From the NCBI GenBank assembly GCA_964439745.1, contig CAYTQK010000151.1, positions 1 through 8,120 of the forward strand: a DNA stretch of 8,120 nt, written 5' to 3'. The notes under the pieces were generated by a model. It saw only the letters and a program-made list of their open reading frames with translations. It did no database searches and was not told the origin of the DNA. A program made the position numbers and the translations under genes. Within the stretch, counting starts at the first letter, position 1, and every line of letters starts with the position of its first letter. Source of the stretch: CAYTQK01 sp964439745. GTDB taxonomy: Bacteria; Desulfobacterota; Desulfobacteria; Desulfobacterales; Desulfosudaceae. Shown one piece after another: positions 1 to 4,487 of the stretch.

Positions 1-70
1 CCAGCAGGCCGCCGCCCGGGAAGCCCTGCGGATCCTGCAGGAGGCCGGCAGCGATGGAAAGCCCTCCTAA
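1..70 (+). CDS. rnc: C-terminal end of a probable ribonuclease III (partial)
   Basis: An open frame enters from the left edge (codons from position 2) and stops at TAA 68-70. The 22 visible residues begin QQAAAREALRIL and end GSDGKPS. The Ala-rich helix matches the last helix of a double-stranded-RNA-binding domain, which in RNase III closes the protein and usually reads like EAEQxAAxxAL. RNase III processes rRNA and other structured RNAs. Neighbour evidence: from memory, rnc is followed by a radical SAM gene of the type found here in some delta-proteobacterial genomes such as Geobacter. The frame overlaps the next gene by 17 nt, so the two are probably co-transcribed and translationally coupled. 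Only 22 residues are visible, so another dsRBD protein or an unrelated Ala-rich C-terminus cannot be excluded. Confidence 0.55.
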   Translation, partial: QQAAAREALRILQEAGSDGKPS

Positions 71-1082
71 ACCCTTTATCATTCCGGTCTTCCTTCCCCA
101 CCAGGGCTGCCCGCATCGCTGCATCTTCTGCGATCAGCGGGCCATTACCGGGATAACGGCCATGCCGGCCAACCACAACGTCCTGACCCAGGTTGACCGC
201 TTTGCCGCCTATAATCACCGCAACCGCCGGCCGGTGCAGCTTTCCTTTTACGGGGGCAGCTTCCTGGGCCTGCCGGCCGGCGAAATGATCCGGCTGCTTG
301 ATCTGGCGGAAGACCTTGTCCGGCAAGGCCGCATCAACAGCATCCGCTTTTCCACGCGGCCGGACACCGTTACCCCCGAACGCCTGGAAACCCTGGCCGG
401 ATATTCCGTGACGACCATTGAACTGGGCGTCCAGTCCATGGACGACGCCATCCTGGCCCAGGCGCGACGCGGTCACACCGCCGCACACACCGTACAGGCA
501 CTGAATCTGCTCCGGGACCGGGGTTTTCAGGCAGGGGTGCAGATAATGATCGGTCTGCCCGGTGACGACGGGTCGTCTTCCCTGGCCACGGCGGAAACCC
601 TGGCGGCGCGGAGCCCGGATTTTGCCCGGATTTACCCCACCATTGTCATTGCCGGCAGCCCCCTGGCCCGCCTTTTCCGCCGGGGAGAATACCGCCCCCT
701 GCCCCTGGAAGAAGCGGTCCGGCAGGCGGCGTCACTGCGCGAAACCTTCAGCCGCCACGGCATTCCGGTCATCCGGATGGGGCTGCAGCCCACCGCCGAA
801 CTCAGCCGCGCGGCCACCGTCCTGGCGGGGCCTTACCATCCCGCCTTCGGGCACCTGGTTTTGTCGGAGATTGCCTACCGCCGCCTGGAGGAGCTAATCC
901 GGGACCGCCGCCCGCCCCTGCCGGACCGCCTGACCATCGCGGTTCATCCCCGCAGCGTCTCGGTTACCCGGGGCCACCGCAACGCCAACCTGGGCCGCCT
1001 GGAAGAGGCCTTCGGATTTCAAACCGTGCAGATCGCCGAAGATCCCTCCCTGGGCGGCGGGGAGATCTGCTGTCACTGGTAG
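54..1082 (+). CDS. Radical SAM protein, Elp3/HemN-like class
   Basis: A 342-residue radical SAM enzyme. The [4Fe-4S] cluster motif CPHRCIFC supplies Cys19, Cys23 and Cys26 (CxxxCxxC). Further family marks are FYGGSF at 65-70 (the SAM-binding GGS-type motif), ELGVQS at 123-128 and GLPGDD at 167-172, the same order as in Elp3 and oxygen-independent coproporphyrinogen oxidase relatives. The C-terminal part contains IRMGLQP and AGPYHPAFG blocks that look like the small C-terminal domain of this subgroup. It has no GNAT acetyltransferase domain, so it is not a full Elp3. The start is supported by AGGAGG at 39-44, 9 nt before ATG. The gene overlaps the end of the probable rnc. These enzymes cleave SAM to a 5'-deoxyadenosyl radical and act in the cytoplasm under low oxygen. 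The substrate is unknown; an RNA-related role is only suggested by the neighbour. Confidence 0.9.
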   Translation: MESPPKPFIIPVFLPHQGCPHRCIFCDQRAITGITAMPANHNVLTQVDRFAAYNHRNRRPVQLSFYGGSFLGLPAGEMIRLLDLAEDLVRQGRINSIRFSTRPDTVTPERLETLAGYSVTTIELGVQSMDDAILAQARRGHTAAHTVQALNLLRDRGFQAGVQIMIGLPGDDGSSSLATAETLAARSPDFARIYPTIVIAGSPLARLFRRGEYRPLPLEEAVRQAASLRETFSRHGIPVIRMGLQPTAELSRAATVLAGPYHPAFGHLVLSEIAYRRLEELIRDRRPPLPDRLTIAVHPRSVSVTRGHRNANLGRLEEAFGFQTVQIAEDPSLGGGEICCHW

Positions 1083-1084
1083 TC

Positions 1085-1145
1085 CGGCCTGCTTGAAGTC
1101 CTTGATCCGTGATCCCGCGCGCTTCCGCCGGCGGGTAACAGGCCG
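1085..1145 (+). other. Structured intergenic segment after the radical SAM gene
   Basis: Three nucleotides after the stop codon, 1085-1091 (CGGCCTG) can pair with 1139-1145 (CAGGCCG) to close a 61-nt segment. Inside it, CCCGC 1114-1118 pairs with GCGGG 1131-1135, and 1125-1134 (CCGCCGGCGG) is a perfect palindrome. There is no T-run, so this is not a standard intrinsic terminator. It may be a 3' end structure of the upstream transcript or chance pairing in GC-rich DNA. Confidence 0.25.
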
Positions 1146-1147
1146 CA

Positions 1148-1176
1148 TTGACTTTCCCCGCAGATGGCATTATTTT
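1148..1176 (+). promoter_or_regulatory. Candidate sigma70-type promoter for the ferredoxin gene
   Basis: TTGACT at 1148-1153 (5 of 6 to the -35 consensus) is followed after exactly 17 nt by TATTTT at 1171-1176 (4 of 6 to the -10 consensus). The surrounding 1160-1215 stretch is clearly AT-richer than the genes on both sides. A start site near 1183 would leave a leader of about 28 nt. A second -35-like TTGACC occurs at 1184-1189 but has no well-placed -10. Confidence 0.4.
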
Positions 1177-1210
1177 TATGATTTTGACCATTACAAACAA
1201 GCATGGATAA

Positions 1211-1450
1211 ATGATGAATATTCAAGCCAAAAAAACCTTTGCCGTGGTGGATTACCAGATCTGCGACCCCGCCAAATGTGATCCGGACAAGGGGCTCTGC
1301 CCGGCCGTGTCGGCCTGTGAACACAAGGTCCTGAAACAGATCGACGGTGCCTTTGAGCCGCCCATGGTTTTTCAGGATCTTTGCATGGGGTGCTGGGACT
1401 GCATGGAAGCCTGCCCCCGCAACGCCATCTATATCAAACAGGTGTCCTGA
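1211..1450 (+). CDS. Small ferredoxin-like protein with eight cysteines, probably 2x[4Fe-4S]
   Basis: A 79-residue cytoplasmic iron-sulfur protein. The second half has a canonical cluster motif, C58-x2-C61-x2-C64-x3-C68-P. The first half has four more cysteines at 18, 23, 30 and 36, with the irregular spacing C-x4-C-x6-C-x5-C inside VVDYQICDPAKC and CPAVSACEH. This layout resembles small dicluster ferredoxins and the N-terminal iron-sulfur region of RLI/ABCE1 proteins, but no ABC domain follows. It probably carries electrons for an anaerobic enzyme; the partner is not identifiable from its neighbours. Adjacent ATGs at 1211 and 1214 both fit, and neither has a clear Shine-Dalgarno. A three-codon ATG-GAT-AAA-TGA at 1203-1214 ends on the start codons, so coupled re-initiation is conceivable. 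The gene stands alone, flanked by gaps of 128 and about 256 nt. Confidence 0.8.
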   Translation: MMNIQAKKTFAVVDYQICDPAKCDPDKGLCPAVSACEHKVLKQIDGAFEPPMVFQDLCMGCWDCMEACPRNAIYIKQVS

Positions 1451-1494
1451 GCCCCATCCGGCGGCGTTTGACTGCAAAACATACCGCCAGCTGT

Positions 1495-1524
1495 CCGCCG
1501 GCATCATTGGCAAGGCGGCCTTTT
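1495..1524 (+). terminator. Weak terminator-like hairpin after the ferredoxin gene
   Basis: CCGCC at 1495-1499 can pair with GGCGG at 1514-1518 around a 14-nt loop, followed by CC and TTTT to 1524. A smaller alternative is AAGG-CGG-CCTT at 1512-1522. It lies 45 nt after the ferredoxin stop. The stem is short, the loop large and the T-run only four, so the call is weak. The rest of the gap (1451-1592) shows nothing else I can support. Confidence 0.25.
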
Positions 1525-1592
1525 CCGATACGCATCAAATCCTTGCCACCCGGTTATTTACAGGCAGGCTTGCCAGCAGATACCGGGCCGGG

Positions 1593-1625
1593 TTGACATA
1601 TGGGCCATTGACTATTATGGTAATA
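1593..1625 (+). promoter_or_regulatory. Promoter with overlapping inverted repeat upstream of the methyltransferase
   Basis: A perfect -35 TTGACA at 1593-1598 is followed after 17 nt by TATGGT at 1616-1621 (4 of 6 to the -10 consensus), giving a start site near 1628. A perfect inverted repeat, TATTA-TGG-TAATA at 1613-1625, lies across the -10 box, a usual place for a repressor operator. A second TTGAC at 1608-1612 forms a direct repeat of the -35 with a 15-nt offset. The promoter call rests on consensus match and AT-richness; the operator is inference. Confidence 0.5.
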
Positions 1626-1659
1626 AACAAGCGGTCATTCCGCCGGTTGTAAAAAATAT

Positions 1660-1685
1660 CCGATCCGCTCCGGAACGGTTTTTTT
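1660..1685 (+). terminator. Intrinsic terminator or leader attenuator before the methyltransferase
   Basis: CCG 1660-1662 pairs with CGG 1676-1678 and TCCG 1664-1667 pairs with CGGA 1671-1674, around loop CTC with one A-A mismatch. Seven T residues (1679-1685) follow directly. An A-run at 1651-1656 can pair with the T-run, so it could also work on the other strand. An upstream hairpin, GCGG 1631-1634 with CCGC 1640-1643 and ACAA 1627-1630 with TTGT 1647-1650, is close enough to compete or co-fold. It may end ferredoxin transcription or act as an attenuator in the methyltransferase leader. Confidence 0.55.
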
Positions 1686-1706
1686 ATGGTTCACGAGGAA
1701 GACTTC

Positions 1707-2702
1707 ATGACGGAAATCACCTGGCATCCCGGCAAAATCCTGGAAACATCCGGTTATTTCTGGCAGACCTGCACCCTGCATGCCGCCGTCAAGCTCGACC
1801 TGTTCACCATCATTGCCGCGGGGAAGACCACTTCTGCCGACATCGCCCGGGCGGCCGGCGCGGATCAAGACGGCCTGCGCCGGTTGCTGAATGCCCTGAC
1901 CGCCATGGGTCTGCTCACCGCCGATGATCAGGGATACGCCAACACCCGGGAAAGCGCCGCCTACCTGGTCCGGACCGCGCCCGGCTATCTCGGCGACATG
2001 ATCATGCACCATCACTACCTGGTGGATGCCTGGCGCCAGCTGGACCAAAGCGTGCAGACCGGCGAGCCGGTCCGGATCCGCTCGTCACTGGCCGACGACA
2101 CCGTGCGCGAAGCCTTTCATATGGGAATGTACAACAATGCCCGCCTGACGGCACCGCGCCTGGTGAAAAAAATCGATCTGTCCGGCCGGAAAAGACTCCT
2201 GGACATGGGCGGCGGGGCCGGTACCTATGCCGTCTTCTTCTGCCGACAATACCCGGAATTGACGGCCACGGTGGTTGATCTGCCGGCTACCCGTTCTTTC
2301 GCGGAAAAGGTCCTCAATGAATACGAGATGAACGAACGGATCGAATTTATCCCCTGCGATTACGTCAATGAAACCCTGCCGGGCCGATATGACGCCATCT
2401 GGATGTCCCACATCCTTCACAGCGAGGATGCCGACACCTGCCGCCAGATGATCACCCAGGCCTACCAGGTACTGGAAACCGGCGGAATGACGGCCATTCA
2501 CGATTTCATCTTGAACAACGACCGTACCGGCCCGCTTTTCCCGACACTTTTTTCCCTGAACATGCTGGTGGGCACACCCCGGGGAAGGGCTTACACCGAA
2601 AAGGAGATCACCGATATGCTCACCACCGCCGGATTCGATCAGATCCAGCGATTAAATTACCAGGGTCCCACTGACTCCGGAATTATCACGGCTGTTAAAT
2701 AG
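1707..2702 (+). CDS. SAM-dependent O-methyltransferase (dimerisation winged-helix plus class I domain)
   Basis: A 331-residue enzyme that would transfer a methyl group from SAM to an oxygen (or similar atom) of a small substrate. The N-terminal ~90 residues form the winged-helix dimerisation region typical of plant-type and bacterial O-methyltransferases (acetylserotonin, hydroxyneurosporene and polyketide methyltransferase family). The Rossmann domain shows SAM-binding motif I DMGGGAGTY at 166-174, an acidic residue after beta-2 in VVDLPA (Asp191), and SHILHSEDAD with His235/His238 at the region of the catalytic His. It ends in the family-like DSGIITAVK. I chose ATG 1707 because GAGGAAG at 1695-1701 sits just before it. 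The in-frame ATG 1686 overlaps the terminator T-run, has no ribosome site, and would add 7 residues. The substrate cannot be told, and no biosynthetic cluster surrounds it. Confidence 0.88.
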   Translation: MTEITWHPGKILETSGYFWQTCTLHAAVKLDLFTIIAAGKTTSADIARAAGADQDGLRRLLNALTAMGLLTADDQGYANTRESAAYLVRTAPGYLGDMIMHHHYLVDAWRQLDQSVQTGEPVRIRSSLADDTVREAFHMGMYNNARLTAPRLVKKIDLSGRKRLLDMGGGAGTYAVFFCRQYPELTATVVDLPATRSFAEKVLNEYEMNERIEFIPCDYVNETLPGRYDAIWMSHILHSEDADTCRQMITQAYQVLETGGMTAIHDFILNNDRTGPLFPTLFSLNMLVGTPRGRAYTEKEITDMLTTAGFDQIQRLNYQGPTDSGIITAVK

Positions 2703-2704
2703 CC

Positions 2705-2734
2705 GGGCTGGCGTTCGCTCCTTACGCCCAACCC
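2705..2734 (+). other. Imperfect hairpin between methyltransferase and DUF3786 gene
   Basis: GGCGT 2710-2714 pairs with ACGCC 2724-2728, and GGG 2705-2707 with CCC 2732-2734 across small mismatches. No T-run follows, so transcription may continue into the next gene. No convincing promoter is visible in this 56-nt gap. Confidence 0.3.
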
Positions 2735-2758
2735 GCAGTCCTATGAAAGGTATACATT

Positions 2759-3574
2759 ATGACCGGCAACATGACCCCCATGGATATTCTCAAACTACTC
2801 GACAACTCCAACTGCCGGGAATGCGGCGAAAAAACCTGCCTGGCCTTTGCCAGTGCCGTTTTCAAAGGCGAACGCAGCCTGGCCGAATGCCCCCGACTGG
2901 ACCGGGAAACCGTGGAACGTTTTTCCGGGGATACCTCCGCCGCCCCCCGGGACGGGGAGGCCTATCGGGACGAGGCCCTGGAGGCCATGAAACAGGCCGC
3001 CGCCGGGCTGGATTTTGATGAAGCCGCCGAGCGCACCGGCGGGCGCCAGGCCAACAACAGGCTGACCGTCAAGGTCATGGGCAAGGATTTTGCGATTGAC
3101 CGCCGGGGCCGCCTGATCTCGGAAATCCATGTCAATCCCTGGGTGGCCGCCCCGTTTCTAGATTATATTCTCAACGCCAAAGGCACCCCGCCGTCCGGGA
3201 ACTGGATTCCCTTCCGGGAGTTGAAAGAAGGCCGGGAGCGCTACCCCCTGTTTCAGAAACGCTGCGAGGAGCCCATCAAGCGGGTAGCCGACACCTATCC
3301 CGACCTGTTTACCGACATGGTCTTTCTGTTCAGCGGGAAAAAAGTGGACGAGCAGTATGCCGCCGATGTCTCGGTCATTCTGCATCCCCTGCCCAAGGTG
3401 CCCATGATGATCTGCTACTGGATGCCGGAAGACGGCATGGCTTCAAGCGTGAATATTTTCTTCGACGATACGGCCGCAGACAATATCTCGATCGGCTCTA
3501 TCTTCTCCCTGGGCGCCGGCCTGGCCCAGATGTTTTTTAAACTGGCCCAACGGCACGGGTATCAGGTAGAATAG
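2759..3574 (+). CDS. Fe4-type iron-sulfur domain plus DUF3786 protein
   Basis: A 271-residue soluble protein of unknown function. Residues ~10-50 form a 4Fe-4S domain of the type found in the corrinoid iron-sulfur protein large subunit and in Rnf/RsxB-like proteins (Fe4, PF04060), with Cys19, Cys22, Cys27 and Cys44 in the canonical C-x2-C-x4-C-x16-C spacing. Residues ~75-265 match what I recall of DUF3786: GKDFAIDRRGRLIS, GNWIPFRELKEG, then a VILHPLPKVPMMICYW strand block and an SVNIFFDD segment. The family is found mainly in strict anaerobes and its reaction is not known. The start is set by AAAGG at 2746-2750, 8 nt before ATG. It ends 5 nt before the sugar kinase, so they probably share a transcript, but there is no evident biochemical link to sugar metabolism. 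Confidence 0.82.
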   Translation: MTGNMTPMDILKLLDNSNCRECGEKTCLAFASAVFKGERSLAECPRLDRETVERFSGDTSAAPRDGEAYRDEALEAMKQAAAGLDFDEAAERTGGRQANNRLTVKVMGKDFAIDRRGRLISEIHVNPWVAAPFLDYILNAKGTPPSGNWIPFRELKEGRERYPLFQKRCEEPIKRVADTYPDLFTDMVFLFSGKKVDEQYAADVSVILHPLPKVPMMICYWMPEDGMASSVNIFFDDTAADNISIGSIFSLGAGLAQMFFKLAQRHGYQVE

Positions 3575-3579
3575 CAATT

Positions 3580-4470
3580 ATGATTGTTTCCTGCGGTGAA
3601 GTTCTATTTGACATTTTTCCCGACTCCAGTCGGCTGGGAGGCGCACCCTTTAATTTCTCCTGCCACCTGGCCCGCCTGGGTCACACCGTCCGGTTTCTCT
3701 CCCGGGTGGGCGAGGACGATAACGGCCAAAAAATCATGACATGTATCCGGCAATACGGTCTGAACACCTATGATGTGCAGATCGACCCGGTTCGGCCCAC
3801 CGGTTATGTCAGCGTCTCTCTGGACGCGACGGGCGTTCCGGATTTTGAAATCGTTCCGGACGTGGCCTATGATCACCTTGAATTTTCCGACCACATGCGC
3901 CGGCTGATGCGGCTGCCGCCGGCCCTGTTTTATTTCGGCACCCTGGTCCAGCGGGCACCGGCCAGCCGGCAGACGCTGCAGCGCCTGTTTGATCAAAAAG
4001 ACGAAAAGACCACCTTTTTCTACGACGTGAATCTCCGCCGCGATTGTTACACCTGGGAAATTATCGAAAATTCCCTGCGATACACCGACATTCTGAAATT
4101 AAACGAGGAGGAACTGGATACCATCAAGGAGATGACCGGTTTTCAGAAAAACGAAACCGATTTCATCGCTTATCTGTTGGAAGAATACCGATTGTCCCTG
4201 ATTGCGCTGACCCGGGGAAACGCGGGCAGCGCCCTGTACGCGCCGGAAGCAGCTCATGAAACCGCAGCCGTGGTACCGGACACCCCCGTGGACACGGTGG
4301 GAGCCGGCGATGCCTTTGCCGCCGTGCTGGCCGCCGGCTATCTCCGCGGGCTGCCGCTGCCGCAGACCCTGGAAGCCGCCTCGGCTTTTGCCGCCGACGT
4401 CTGTACCATCGCCGGTGCCGTTCCGGAAGACGACAGCTTCTACGACAAAACAAAACGCTTCCTCGGCTGA
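3580..4470 (+). CDS. PfkB-family carbohydrate kinase, probable fructokinase
   Basis: A 296-residue ribokinase/PfkB-fold kinase that transfers phosphate from ATP to a sugar. Visible marks: the N-terminal substrate motif LGGAPFN (Gly20-Gly21, Asn25), the lid-region sequence RVGEDDNGQKI, KLNEEEL at 173-179, LIALTRGNAGSALY before the nucleotide site, and PfkB signature 2 DTVGAGDAFAA from 238 with Asp244 as the expected catalytic base and GAGD as the anion hole. Length is normal. Fructose as substrate is inferred from overall resemblance to bacterial fructokinases and from the sucrose-phosphorylase-type gene immediately downstream, whose product would be fructose. No strong Shine-Dalgarno precedes ATG 3580 (only AGGT at 3564-3567), and with a 5-nt gap to the previous stop translational coupling is likely. 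Alternatives are 2-keto-3-deoxygluconate or another hexose kinase. Confidence 0.85.
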   Translation: MIVSCGEVLFDIFPDSSRLGGAPFNFSCHLARLGHTVRFLSRVGEDDNGQKIMTCIRQYGLNTYDVQIDPVRPTGYVSVSLDATGVPDFEIVPDVAYDHLEFSDHMRRLMRLPPALFYFGTLVQRAPASRQTLQRLFDQKDEKTTFFYDVNLRRDCYTWEIIENSLRYTDILKLNEEELDTIKEMTGFQKNETDFIAYLLEEYRLSLIALTRGNAGSALYAPEAAHETAAVVPDTPVDTVGAGDAFAAVLAAGYLRGLPLPQTLEAASAFAADVCTIAGAVPEDDSFYDKTKRFLG

Positions 4471-4472
4471 CC

Positions 4473-4478
4473 AAGGAG
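4473..4478 (+). promoter_or_regulatory. Ribosome-binding site that places the phosphorylase start at ATT 4488
   Basis: AAGGAG at 4473-4478 begins 2 nt after the kinase stop. It is separated by 9 nt from ATT 4488, which is in frame with the phosphorylase. The ATG at 4480 is only 1 nt from this site and out of frame. The first in-frame ATG, 4554, has AGGAG touching it with no spacer, which would not work as a ribosome site. Confidence 0.55.
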
Positions 4479-4487
4479 TATGCCGCC

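Noticed and set aside
1073..1513. 146-residue minus-strand frame covering the ferredoxin gene and its leader
   Set aside because: The + strand ferredoxin with eight cysteines is clearly the real gene; the opposite frame has no recognisable motif.
1686..1706. Upstream ATG as the methyltransferase start
   Set aside because: It lies directly on the terminator T-run with no ribosome site; ATG 1707 has GAGGAAG at good spacing.
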